From CAWAHD01 sp963781785 (GTDB lineage Bacteria > Planctomycetota > Planctomycetia > Isosphaerales > Isosphaeraceae): a stretch of 64,000 nt of DNA. Location: the NCBI GenBank assembly GCA_963781785.1, contig CAWAHD010000002.1:4154001-4218000 (forward strand), written 5' to 3'. The translations under genes were made by a program, and so were the position numbers. The first letter of the stretch is position 1. Every line of letters begins with the position of its first letter. This document shows positions 9,161 through 18,195 of this stretch, piece by piece. The notes below the pieces were generated by a model, which saw only the letters and a program-made list of their open reading frames with translations, did not search any database and had not been told where the DNA came from.

Positions 9161-9356
9161 CGGCACTGGATCTCCGGCGCAACCGCCCGGCGGCGAATCG
9201 ACACGACGGGTCGCCTGTCCGCCGCACGGCATGGCTGCCATGTCCCCGACGGACGCTTGGCGGTCTTTCTAACGATATTCGGCCGATCTGGCCAGGGGAA
9301 TTGATGGTAGCACGATGCCGGCAGTCCCGAGCGGTTGAGGATTTATCGAGGCATCG

Positions 9357-9857
9357 TCACTCCTTTTTGCTCCGTTCATATCGGCCCACCAGGCGGCCTT
9401 CCGCCAGGATGTGGTCCGCGACGGCCTTGAGCACGTCAGCTCTTGTGGCCGTGGGCGCCAGGTCGAGGCTGGCATCCAGCGCGTACAACCGGAAGAAATA
9501 GCGATGGGTACCACTCGGCGGGCACGGCCCGCCATAGCCGGTCTTGCCGAAGTCGTTCTTGCCTTGTTGCGCGGACAGGAGATCCGTGGCGGCTGGGTCG
9601 ACTCCCACCATCTTGTCAGCGGCAATGGTCTGATCCGCCGGAATTCCCGCCTTGAGCCCCTTGACCTGGGCCGGCAAGTTAAAGACGACCCAGTGCGACC
9701 AGGTTCCGCCGGGCGCATCGGGGTCGTCGCAGATGAGGGCCAGAGCACGTGCCGATTCCGGAACCCCCGACCATTCCAGGGGCGGCGACTGATCCTGACC
9801 GTCGCAGGTAAACGGCTTGGGAATATTGCCGTTGTCGGTGAATTCCGAACTGTGCAT
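9357..9857 (-). CDS. YbhB/YbcL-type PEBP protein (Raf kinase inhibitor-like), N-terminus possibly frameshifted
   Basis: Phosphatidylethanolamine-binding-protein fold: FTDNGNIPKPFTCDG, PPLEWSGVPESARALALICDDPDAPGGTWSHWVVFNLP and the GYGGPCPPSGTHRYFFRLYALD signature, which form the anion-binding pocket. Bacterial members bind small ligands; role unknown. The frame lacks only the first four to six residues of the domain. Directly upstream in another frame (9994 to about 9870) lies a well-formed signal anchor, MALRDVRARAIVPAVGVACV, followed by LTRFLPKRP, so a single-base deletion near 9860-9880 may have separated an exported leader from the domain. Confidence 0.8.
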   Translation of the reverse strand: MHSSEFTDNGNIPKPFTCDGQDQSPPLEWSGVPESARALALICDDPDAPGGTWSHWVVFNLPAQVKGLKAGIPADQTIAADKMVGVDPAATDLLSAQQGKNDFGKTGYGGPCPPSGTHRYFFRLYALDASLDLAPTATRADVLKAVADHILAEGRLVGRYERSKKE

Positions 9858-10227
9858 GGCGATCGAAAGCCGGCCGGGCGCTTCGGCAGGAAGCGGGTCA
9901 GATCGCGCCAGCCGGAAGTCAGGATCACGACGAACACACAGGCAACCCCAACCGCTGGCACGATCGCACGAGCCCGGACATCTCGCAGAGCCATGGGCAA
10001 ATTCTCTCGGATTGGATCAACGTGCGAAAAGGCAAAACCCCGCGCCAGCCGCGCCCGTTCCGTTGGCGGTAGGCGAGGTCACTTCTGATTGCACGCGCTC
10101 AAGTGATGATCATTGGCGGCTTCCGTCCGTCATGATCCGTGCACTCGGAAGAGTATGCAAGATCCAGACCGAGATTGAAGTGAGGGCGCCCCCGGGAGCG
10201 CGGGCGCCCGTGTCGATGATGAGTTCA

Positions 10228-12030
10228 TCATTCTGGCGACGGAGCAGCGCCCGCCGGTGCTGCCGGCGCGGTATCGGCGGAACCGTTTCCAGGAGCGCCA
10301 TCAGGCGTGGCTGGGGGCACGGGTTGTAGAGGAACAGTCTCCGCGCGCGGAGCGTCGGCTGAAGCGGGCGCGGAAGCGGGAAGGACGCCCAACGGCACGG
10401 GCGCTCCCGACGGGCGAGCGTCAGCGATCTCGGGCTCTCCCGTCAAGGCCCGGGCTGGTGCGAGATCTGCACTCGGGGCAGCTCGGGGCGCCGACCCCGG
10501 GCCGGGCCCTGCCGCGCCCGGCAGACCTTGCGGGAGAGGAGCATTCAGGGAAGGACCGACGCCGTGTCGGGGGTTCACGCCCTTCAGCCTGCCCTCCAGA
10601 CCGGCCAATGCTCGTTCCAGGTTGTTCAAGCGCTGCTCGAGCCGGTCGACGCGCGCGGCCAGGGAATGGGTTTGGGAATGGAGTGCACGCGGGGTGGCCC
10701 CCATCCCGGGTCCTTGAGCAAGTTCAGGCGGCGGTCCAGTCACAGGCGGGTTGATTCCTGGGGGCAACGGCGGCACAGCGGCCGCCGCCGGCGTCGGGGC
10801 GATGGCTGGCACGGGTACCGCTGGCGGCACTGGCGCAGCGGCCGGCGCCGGCATTGGAGCTGCGCCTGCCGCTAGGCCAGCCGGCGCCGCCGGTTCGGCC
10901 GGAGCAGCGGGCGGCGGCGGCGGTACGGGCGTCGGGAAAGCCGAAGCCGACGGGTTTCCGTGCGCTGTCACGGGCGCAGTCGGGCTTCCCGGTACAGGTA
11001 CCAGCACGCCGTATGCCGGGACCGACGCGGCACCCGCGCTTCGACCGGAAGGCGACGCCGATGCGGGCACCGTGGGGATGGCCTTTTCCAGGACTTCCAG
11101 GAGCCGGTCGAGCTTTCGTTCGACGGCCCTGAGCCGGTCCTCATCCGAGGGTGGACTCTGCGCCCCGACGCCGACTCCGGTCGTGATCAGGGCCACGGTG
11201 GCGAGGCCCAGGATCACCAACTTCAATTTGCCCAGCAACATGGCTTTCAGGACTCCTTCGGTGAGGGTGACCACCGAGGTCGAAACGACTCCGGTGAGGG
11301 AAGAACCCGACGCAACCAGGGAGGCGCCTCGGATGGTGGAATCAGCGAGCAGCGTTGGAACCGTCACGGCGCGAGCATCGGCGGTCAAGGCCGACGCGAG
11401 GCCGGCGGCCGAGAGGGCCAACCCGCGATGGGTCAGGCGATCGCGCAGTCGCGTTTTGGCTCGCGCCAATCGGCTCGACAGGGTTCCTTCAGAGACCCCA
11501 AGCCGGCCTGCGGCTTCCCGGCGGGACAACCCCTCGAGCTCGCAGAGCACGATGGCGGCCCGATGGCGTTCCGGCAGCCGAGACAGCTCTTCATCCAGGA
11601 TTTCCCGCAGCTCGTTTGAGTCGATGGGGTCGGGCTGCTTGAAGGTCGACATGGCGCCCAGCCGATTCTCTCTGGCCCGCTGGCGGGTCGCTCGGGCACG
11701 AGCATCCAGCGCCGCCCGGCGGGCGACGCCGTGAAGCCAGCACGCAAGCTGCTCTCGCCGGGCGATCCCCGATGCCTTGCGGGCCAGCACAAAGAACGTG
11801 GCCTGAAAAGCGTCCTCGGCCGCGTGCCGGTTTCCCAGAACGCGGCGGCACACCCCCAGTACCATCGCCCCGTGCCGGGCCACTAGGACCGCGAATGCTC
11901 CCTCGGGGGTTTCTCGATCACCGGACACAAATCGCTCGAGCAGATCCTGGTCACTGAGCAACCCCGCCGCCCCAAACTGGAACAGCGTGTTCAGGTTCCT
12001 CAAGACCTCTCGCGAACTCGCGCCGGTCAT
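10228..12030 (-). CDS. ECF sigma factor with membrane helix and long Pro/Ala-rich coiled-coil tail
   Basis: 600 residues from ATG 12030 (GGGAGACG just upstream). Region 2: LLSDQDLLERFVSGDRETPE and GVCRRVLGNRHAAEDAFQAT; region 4: DEELSRLPERHRAAIVLCEL and REAAGRLGVSEGTLSSRLAR. After about residue 290 there is a membrane helix (KLVILGLATVALITTGVGVG), a heptad segment (LRAVERKLDRLLEVLEKA), roughly 130 residues of Pro/Ala repeats, a second coiled coil (LAARVDRLEQRLNNLERALA) and another Pro/Ala tail. The architecture suggests a membrane-tethered sigma factor with an extended, probably extracytoplasmic, rod. Start chosen because the 44 upstream residues are not sigma-like. Confidence 0.85.
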   Translation of the reverse strand: MTGASSREVLRNLNTLFQFGAAGLLSDQDLLERFVSGDRETPEGAFAVLVARHGAMVLGVCRRVLGNRHAAEDAFQATFFVLARKASGIARREQLACWLHGVARRAALDARARATRQRARENRLGAMSTFKQPDPIDSNELREILDEELSRLPERHRAAIVLCELEGLSRREAAGRLGVSEGTLSSRLARAKTRLRDRLTHRGLALSAAGLASALTADARAVTVPTLLADSTIRGASLVASGSSLTGVVSTSVVTLTEGVLKAMLLGKLKLVILGLATVALITTGVGVGAQSPPSDEDRLRAVERKLDRLLEVLEKAIPTVPASASPSGRSAGAASVPAYGVLVPVPGSPTAPVTAHGNPSASAFPTPVPPPPPAAPAEPAAPAGLAAGAAPMPAPAAAPVPPAVPVPAIAPTPAAAAVPPLPPGINPPVTGPPPELAQGPGMGATPRALHSQTHSLAARVDRLEQRLNNLERALAGLEGRLKGVNPRHGVGPSLNAPLPQGLPGAAGPGPGSAPRAAPSADLAPARALTGEPEIADARPSGAPVPLGVLPASAPASADAPRAETVPLQPVPPATPDGAPGNGSADTAPAAPAGAAPSPE

Positions 12031-12231
12031 CCCGCCGTCTCCCAGACTTTCGATCTCTCTGCCCCTACTACTTGTCTTCGAGCCGGCCGCGCGTCCATTT
12101 CTTTTTATTTCTTGCAACGATGCCAGATACTTCCAGGTCGCCGGAAGGGAACGTAAAATCAATGATGGTCGCAGAATGCGATAAACCTGTGATCCCGGCG
12201 GGTCTTCAACTCAGAGTCGGGGCCAACGCGA

Positions 12232-12727
12232 ATGAGCTTTCCCTTCCCCGGTATGGACCCTTGTGAAGCTTGTTGCTTTGATCGAAGTCGTGAGCCCCAC
12301 CAACAAGGCCGCCGGTCCCGGCCGCGTGTCTTACCAGGCGAAGCAACCGGAAACGCTCGAGCGGGACTGCCATCTGATCGAGATCGACTTGCTTCGCAAC
12401 GGCCGCCACGTCCTGTGCGTCCCCGAATGGCGGGTTGAGTTCCTCCGCCCGTTTCATTCTCTCTGCTGCGTGAGTCGATGGCCAGCGCGGAACCGGTACG
12501 AAGTTTATCCGCTTTTGCTCCGACAACGGCTGCCGCGCCTGAAGATCCCGCTCGGGGATGACGACCCCGACGCCGTGCTGGATCTCCAGGCCGCTCTGGA
12601 GCAAGTTTACACTGAAGGCCGGTACGCACGCCGGATCCGCTACGATCAGCCGTGCGAACCGCCGCTTGCACCGGATGATCAAATCTGGGCGATCGAGCAG
12701 CTCGCCACGTTTCGATCGAAGTCATGA
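12232..12727 (+). pseudogene. DUF4058 protein with internal deletion and frameshift
   Basis: The first ten codons, MSFPFPGMDP, are the hallmark N-terminus of DUF4058 proteins. One base out of frame the sequence jumps straight to VKLVALIEVVSPTNKAAGPG and continues through LIEIDLLRNGRHV, RNRYEVYPLLLRQRLPRLKIPL and VLDLQAALEQVYTEGRY, the C-terminal half of the same family. About 80-100 residues that normally lie between are missing. An internal deletion joining 12261 to 12263 explains this. The downstream open frame (12263-12727) could still make a 154-residue C-terminal product from a GTG. Confidence 0.75.
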
Positions 12728-12761
12728 AATGTCGTGTCTCGGGCCAAGCATCGTCCGGAAT

Positions 12762-14900
12762 TCAGGGCGATTCCGGTTTCGGCGCACGTGCTTTGGACTT
12801 GTTACCGGACGATCGCATAGGCAGCACAGACGCAAATGCAGCGAAGCCGTGCTGTACCGGCTGAGGGACCGTTGCCAGCCGGCTGGTGAACTCCGGCCCC
12901 CGGATGTCCCGCCCGGCGGCCTGGCAAAGCGCCGCTGCCTGTGCGGCAACGGCCTCGTCGTAAGGCTCCAGGGCGGGCAAGAGCCGTGCTGCTTCGATAC
13001 CGACTCGCTCGATCACGCGCTCGGCATAGCCCTTTGGGCTGGTCCAGGCTGCATCGCCATCGCCGTCGATGTAGATCGGGTTGGAGACGCCCAGGACGCG
13101 CGGCGTCCAGGAACGCGACGTGGGCCGGTAGGGGCGAGGAATCGCCCAGAACGGAGCCGTCACGCCGGGTCCGGAGGCGACGGCGACCAGGTAAACGTCG
13201 TGTCGGGGGCGCGGAATCTCCCACGTGAAGCTGACCTTGACGCCCGGCCGGGAACCGGCCTTGACCTCGACCGGCCGCTCGAACAGCTTGACACCGTCGG
13301 CATACAGTTCGATGCGATCGGCATGCGACCAGGATGGCCCCAGCACGGTCGCCGTCACCCGCAACTGGGGCTTCGAACCGGTGACCAGGTCGCCCTCCTG
13401 GAAACGTTCATCCACGGTCAGTTTCGTCAGGAGTCCCAAACTGACGCTGGCTCGGCCTTGGCGCAGTGCTCGGCACGCAGAAGCGACGTCGATGTGGGCC
13501 GGGTCGTCGTCGCGGCAGGCCACGTAGGTGCGCCCCTGGCCGACGATGTAACGAGCGACGTCGTGGCTGTCGCTCCCACCCACCGCCGTCATTCGCTCGC
13601 CATGGTTCAAGAGCGCCATCCAGTCGCGCACCAGTCGCATCGGGTCGGACTGGAGCGCACCCGAGTTGATCACCTCAATTGCGTCGACGCCGATCGCGCC
13701 GCGGACATGCCGGCCGATGGCCGGGTTGAACTGCTGCGGGTCGAACGGCCGGAATCCGGCGTGCAGGTCGCGCGGGTGGTTCAGGATCACCACGGACGGG
13801 GCCGTTGCGGCCGAGCGAATCGTGTGCAGAAGCCGGGGCCAATCGGTGATACCGGAATCGGGGACCGAGCCGTCGATCGGAAATGGGAAGGCATTGAAGT
13901 GGCCGGCCCGCGTGGTCACCTCGTCGCCGGTCACCGGCGTGAAGAACGCCCGCACACGCTGACGCTCTGCGACCGGGCCCAGGTCGGTGAAGATGTCGTG
14001 GTCGGTCGCGATGGGGAGCTCGATCGCCTCGCCGGCCAGGGTGACGACCCGCTCGTCGATCGAGGCATCGCCGTGGCCGCTATGGGTCAAGGTGTGCACG
14101 TGCGTGTCGCATGCGATCAGCCCCGGCGTCGGCACCTCGCGGCGGATGGCTAACGCGAGCGAATGCGTCCGTCCCTCGGCAAGGGTAAGCGTTTGCGTTG
14201 CCACGCCGTACTCGAAGCCGCGCGAAGCGAAGACCGTCGCCTCGCCGGGAGGTAGGCCAATCTTGGCCCGGCCGACGGGCGTATAGACGACCCCCGGACG
14301 CGCGGCCAGGTGTGAACCCGGCCAGATAACCAACGGCGCGAGTACGCCCGCCTGAACGGTGACCGTGATCCGGCACGGCAAGGGTTTCCCCGTGTCAGCG
14401 TCGTTTACCGAAACATCGAGGGTCGCCCGTCCGACGGCCTCCCGCGGAGGTCGCTCGTCGAGCGAGACCTGGTCGATCACGATGTCGTCAACCTGGCCGG
14501 GCGATTCGATCGAGAGCGTGTTCGCGCCATCGCGGAGCGTTCCAGGCGGAACCGGCAACGCGTGCCAGAGCGCTGCCTCCATGGCAAGCAGCCGGCCGAT
14601 CACCCGGCCGTTCAAGCGCACCGGCCAGTCGAGCTTGACGTTATGCTGGCGAATCAGCAGCGTGGTTGGGCGCGTGTTGGCATGACCGTCAAAGCTGAGC
14701 TTGAGCGCGGGGCCCTCTGGTTCGTCCCCAGCGAACTCGTCCCACTCCGGCCGTCCGGCGATCCCCAGGTGATGCCGCTTCGAATCGATCACTGCCTGCG
14801 CGTCTGCCTGACGGGTGGTCGCGAGGAAGACCAGAGCGAGACGAGTGCCGATCGTTGCCCATGCTCTAACACTGCCCGCACACGGGCAATCTCTGGTCAC
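12762..14900 (-). CDS. Exported CehA/McbA-type metallohydrolase with PHP domain
   Basis: 712 residues. GTG 14900 has GGAAGGA eight bases upstream and gives a signal peptide (TRLALVFLATTRQADAQA). A beta-rich N-terminal half is followed by a PHP metal-dependent phosphoesterase-like domain from about residue 268: CDTHVHTLTHSGHGDASIDER, IATDHD, ILNHPRD and VGGSDSHD supply the His/Asp metal ligands. CehA/McbA-like enzymes hydrolyse carbamates or phosphoesters; this substrate is unknown. A C-terminal beta domain follows. Exported location inferred from the signal peptide. Confidence 0.85.
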   Translation of the reverse strand: MTRDCPCAGSVRAWATIGTRLALVFLATTRQADAQAVIDSKRHHLGIAGRPEWDEFAGDEPEGPALKLSFDGHANTRPTTLLIRQHNVKLDWPVRLNGRVIGRLLAMEAALWHALPVPPGTLRDGANTLSIESPGQVDDIVIDQVSLDERPPREAVGRATLDVSVNDADTGKPLPCRITVTVQAGVLAPLVIWPGSHLAARPGVVYTPVGRAKIGLPPGEATVFASRGFEYGVATQTLTLAEGRTHSLALAIRREVPTPGLIACDTHVHTLTHSGHGDASIDERVVTLAGEAIELPIATDHDIFTDLGPVAERQRVRAFFTPVTGDEVTTRAGHFNAFPFPIDGSVPDSGITDWPRLLHTIRSAATAPSVVILNHPRDLHAGFRPFDPQQFNPAIGRHVRGAIGVDAIEVINSGALQSDPMRLVRDWMALLNHGERMTAVGGSDSHDVARYIVGQGRTYVACRDDDPAHIDVASACRALRQGRASVSLGLLTKLTVDERFQEGDLVTGSKPQLRVTATVLGPSWSHADRIELYADGVKLFERPVEVKAGSRPGVKVSFTWEIPRPRHDVYLVAVASGPGVTAPFWAIPRPYRPTSRSWTPRVLGVSNPIYIDGDGDAAWTSPKGYAERVIERVGIEAARLLPALEPYDEAVAAQAAALCQAAGRDIRGPEFTSRLATVPQPVQHGFAAFASVLPMRSSGNKSKARAPKPESP

Positions 14901-15428
14901 GCGTGTGTCCTTCCAATCAGGTCACTGACGTCGGGCGCAGACGTTTTGATATCGACTCCGTGATCCTGCCTGGCTCCCGCGTCGGACTGCGACAGCAAGT
15001 AACGAACGATACATTCGCAGGAAACGCGCCGGATCTTGCCTTTGCGGCCCAATCCGGTGGCAAGCTGGGAATTACGCTTCGGTGCGTGAACGGCTCGATC
15101 GATTAAGGGATCGAGGAACAGGCCAGAAGGGACTCCCGGAAGAGATCCCGCCTCCCGCACCATGTCAGTCGGGCTCGAGCAGCGTAGAGGTTCCGCCGCT
15201 GCGAATTCCGCTCTTTCTCGTGGTGGTGCATCAACGGTTTGTGGGTCAGTTCCGTGGGGCGGTCCGGGCCCATTGGCCCGGCCGCCTCGCCGGTTCTGAC
15301 TCGAGCGAACAGAGCGGTGACTGTGCGCGCAACAACTGACCGCACCGGACCCCCGTTCCTGCACGATCCGGATCAGACTCGATCGGTCCAGGTTGGATCG
15401 ACCGGCCCGATCGATTCCCGCGCCGAAA
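14901..15428. other. Intergenic region, no supported gene
   Basis: A minus-strand frame stays open across most of this stretch but its translation has no recognisable motif. The part nearest 14900 (reading LIDRAVHAPKRNSQLATGLG and CECIVRYLLSQSDAG on the minus strand) has a more protein-like composition and could be a worn gene remnant; no family recognised. Confidence 0.3.
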
Positions 15429-15800
15429 TCAGTTGTCCTTCTTCTTCCCGGCTCCCTTCTTCCTCTGGATCTCGATCTTGGAGGCGACGTTCTTCTCGTG
15501 GGTGATCTTGACGCTGACGCCCTTCTTGCCGGCGTCCTGGGCCTTCTTCAGACCTTTCTCCAACTTCTCCAGGTCGACCTTGGCGTTACCCTTCTTCGAG
15601 ACCTGTTCCGTGTCATCCGTGATCGTGATCACGATTTCCTTTTCGTCGTCGCCATCCTTCTTGACGACAGTGATCTTCTTGCCCTCGACGTCGACCTTGG
15701 TCATGACGCCCAACAGCTCCTCGGCAACGACCGACGCCACGAGACCCGTAGCGACGATGCATGTGGTCACCGCGAGCAACAACTTGCGGCGGCTAAGCAT
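15429..15800 (-). CDS. Small exported Lys/Asp-rich protein
   Basis: 123 residues from ATG 15800, which has GGAGGAAAG at ideal spacing and begins a signal peptide (MLSRRKLLLAVTTCIVATGL). The mature part reads as a small beta domain (ELLGVMTKVDVEGKKITVVKKDGDDEKEIVITITDDTEQVSK) and a strongly basic C-terminus (RKKGAGKKKDN). Highly charged small periplasmic proteins of this type recur in planctomycetes. Function unknown. The longer frame up to 16007 is not supported by composition. Confidence 0.75.
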   Translation of the reverse strand: MLSRRKLLLAVTTCIVATGLVASVVAEELLGVMTKVDVEGKKITVVKKDGDDEKEIVITITDDTEQVSKKGNAKVDLEKLEKGLKKAQDAGKKGVSVKITHEKNVASKIEIQRKKGAGKKKDN

Positions 15801-16210
15801 GAGAGGCTTTCCTCCAAAAAGCAGAACGATTTTGCGCCCAGCCGTAGACCGTCGGCATCTCCGGGCGGAGGCGCCCTTGGGCGGCCCATCGCCAAGCTGG
15901 GATCGCGTTATTATTAACACCGGTGCCCCCGCGAAGTAGTGGGCACCGCCCCCGCGCACTGATTTATTCATCGGAAAACACTCCGGCCGGGGTTTTCCGA
16001 GCACCATGCCGGGCCGGTTGACGCCGATATGTTAAAGATCCATAACGAGACGTCAGTTCCACACCACTCGTTGCATTCCTCGAGCCGGACACAAAGATCA
16101 TGAGGCAACAGCCGGTTTTGCCGGCGTCGCGAGGAGTACCGCCAGTCGCGTCGAGCGCGCGCTCGAACTGGCGGATCCGTCGATTCGTGTTTCGGTACCG
16201 GGGCAGATCG
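15801..16210. other. Intergenic region with a hairpin, no gene seen
   Basis: Lies between the start of the small exported protein and the end of the dead methyltransferase, both on the minus strand. It should hold the promoter of the former. The only clear structure is the 9-bp inverted repeat at 15971-16000. Confidence 0.35.
15971..16000 (-). terminator. Nine-base inverted repeat downstream of the dead methyltransferase
   Basis: TCGGAAAAC and GTTTTCCGA around a 12-base G/C-rich loop. On the minus strand it sits about 210 bp after the end of the methyltransferase remnant. The bases after it are A/T-rich but not a T run, so termination is only a possibility. Confidence 0.3.
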
Positions 16211-16640
16211 TCAGCCCGACCGGACGCTGAGCTCGAAACCGTTGCCGACCGTGACGCCGCAGCTCGTGAAACCCGGCAGCACTCGCACGCGCGCGACGAA
16301 TAGATGCGAGCTCTTGCGCGTGTGTCGCGGTGTTGTCGGTTACCAGGATACACCGCGGCGCCAGAGTGGGCCGGACAGCATCGAGATAGGCGCCGCTTTC
16401 TGCTTTCGTCGCATCGACCTAGACGAAGTCGAAGAGTGCAGGAGGCTGGAGGGAGGTCAGAATCTGCCGTGCATCACCCTGGTAGATCGTCACGGCGTCG
16501 CCAAGACCCGCGTCCGACAGGTTCCCCGATGCGGCCGCGACCTTCTTCGGGTCGTGGTCGATGCTATGAACATGACCGCCATGCTGCCGCGCCGCAGCAG
16601 CCAGGTGCAAGGTCGAGAACCCATGGACGACATTCGACAT
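16211..16640 (-). pseudogene. Class I SAM-dependent O-methyltransferase, nonfunctional remnant
   Basis: Reads GFSTLHLAAAARQHGGHVHS then IDHDPKKVAAASGNLSDAGL and DAVTIYQGDA, the SAM-binding and acidic-loop motifs of family-3 O-methyltransferases, followed by LFDFV. An in-frame TAG at 16419-16421 interrupts it; the same frame then continues VDATKAESGAYLDAVRPTLA and CILVTDNTATHAQELA, and after a one-base insertion near 16252-16265 it ends VTVGNGFELSVRSG with TGA at 16211-16213. The N-terminal roughly 40-60 residues before GFSTLHL are missing. Three independent lesions mark it as a pseudogene. Confidence 0.8.
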
Positions 16641-16843
16641 TGGATTCGGCTTTGCTATACTTCGAAGGGCGAGTACACAGGTTTTGACTTGTTGGAGAGT
16701 GAGTCCCTTGTGAATCGTGAGCTCGCCGGCACACGCGCGGTCGGTGATGAGGGTTCAGCGATCCTATCGGAATGACTGCGTAACGGCCGCCGGCCATGAC
16801 TTTTGGCGAGTGAGGCTCCTCTCCCTCCGGAGATCGACCAGCG

Positions 16844-18181
16844 ATGAGGATCCGATTGCGGACCTGCTCGGGACACATCTTCCCGCGCGGCTCAGCGATA
16901 GGCCGCGGTTCTCTTCCTGTTGGGGTTGCTGGCATTCTCCTGGCGATCGTCGGCGGTTGCCAGACCAACACGCCGAAGGTCGCGCCGGCCGAGCCGCCCG
17001 CCGTGCCGGTCAGCTTGCCGCTCAAGCGCGAAGTCGTCGACTACGTCGAATTCACGGGACAAACCAAGGCGGTCATCTCCGTCGACATCCGCCCCCGGGT
17101 CACCGGTTACCTGGTGAAAATGCCGTTCCAGGAAGGGGCTGAGGTCAAGGAGGGGGACCTCTTGTTCGTGGTCGATCCTCGGCCCTATAAAGCCCAGCTC
17201 GATCAGGCGCAAAGCCAGGTGAACCTGTACCTGGCTTCACTCAAACTGGCGAAAACCACCCTCGCCCGCGACCGCGCCGTCAATGCCCAGGTGCCCGGTT
17301 CCATCAGCCAGCAACAGTTCGATCAGGAACAGGCCGTCGTCGATGAAGCCGAGGCCAGGGTCAAAGCCTATGAAGTGAACATGGAGCTTTACAGGCTGAA
17401 CCACGAATTCACCAGGGTCTTGTCGCCAATCGACGGCCAGATCGGCCGCTACGTCCTGCAAATCGGCAACCTCGTCAACCAGGATCAGACCCTCCTGACC
17501 ACGGTGGTGTCGGTGGACCCGATGCACGTCTGGTTCGAGATGGACGAGCCCACCCTGCTGCGCATCCGCCGGGCCGTCAGTGAGGGGAAGGTCCAGGCGC
17601 CCACCGACGGAGGCAAGTTGCCCATCTCCATGAAGCTGCAAGGCGAAGAGGGCTATCCGCACGAGGGGTACGTCAACTTCGTCAACAACCAGGTCAACCC
17701 CCAGACGGGCAGCATCCTGGTGCGTGGTGTGTTCCCGAATCCGCTGCCAAAGAAAGGCCCTCGTCTGCTCTCACCCGGAATGTTCGCACGGATCCGCCTG
17801 CCGATTGGCGGAGCGCACAACGCGCTACTGGTCATCGATCGGGCTGTGGGGTCGGACCAGGGGCTCAAGTTCGTGTATGTGCTCGACGCCGAAAACAAAG
17901 TCCAGTCCCGCCGGGTCACAACGGGGGCGCGCCAGGAGGATGGCATGAGGGTAATCGAGGAAGGGCTGAAGCCGGATGACTGGGTGATCACCGGCGGCAT
18001 TCTGCAAGTCCGGCCGCGGATGGTGGTCAGGCCGGACCGTGTGCCCATGCCGACCTTGGGACAGGCGCCCGTGGACAATACAGCGGCTGCCGAAACCAAA
18101 ACGCCGCCCGCTGAAGCCAAAACGCCGCCTGCCGAAACCAAAACGCCTGCCGCGCCGACACCCGCACAAGCCAAGCCCTGA
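16844..18181 (+). CDS. RND efflux periplasmic adaptor lipoprotein (AcrA/MexA type)
   Basis: 445 residues. Lipoprotein signal ending GILLAIVGGC, so the mature protein is probably lipidated. Barrel-sandwich and hairpin domains follow the AcrA order: VEFTGQTKAVISVDIRPRVT, GAEVKEGDLLFVVDPRPYKA, a coiled hairpin (LASLKLAKTTLARDRAV...ISQQQFDQEQ), LSPIDGQIGRYVLQIGNLV and the membrane-proximal beta barrel. The C-terminus carries three imperfect seven-residue repeats of (E)TKTPPA type, absent from the family. It links the inner-membrane permease to an outer-membrane channel. First gene of an operon with the two permeases (14 bp to the next start). No TolC-like gene is nearby. Confidence 0.93.
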   Translation: MRIRLRTCSGHIFPRGSAIGRGSLPVGVAGILLAIVGGCQTNTPKVAPAEPPAVPVSLPLKREVVDYVEFTGQTKAVISVDIRPRVTGYLVKMPFQEGAEVKEGDLLFVVDPRPYKAQLDQAQSQVNLYLASLKLAKTTLARDRAVNAQVPGSISQQQFDQEQAVVDEAEARVKAYEVNMELYRLNHEFTRVLSPIDGQIGRYVLQIGNLVNQDQTLLTTVVSVDPMHVWFEMDEPTLLRIRRAVSEGKVQAPTDGGKLPISMKLQGEEGYPHEGYVNFVNNQVNPQTGSILVRGVFPNPLPKKGPRLLSPGMFARIRLPIGGAHNALLVIDRAVGSDQGLKFVYVLDAENKVQSRRVTTGARQEDGMRVIEEGLKPDDWVITGGILQVRPRMVVRPDRVPMPTLGQAPVDNTAAAETKTPPAEAKTPPAETKTPAAPTPAQAKP

Positions 18182-18195
18182 AGCGAGCGATCTCC

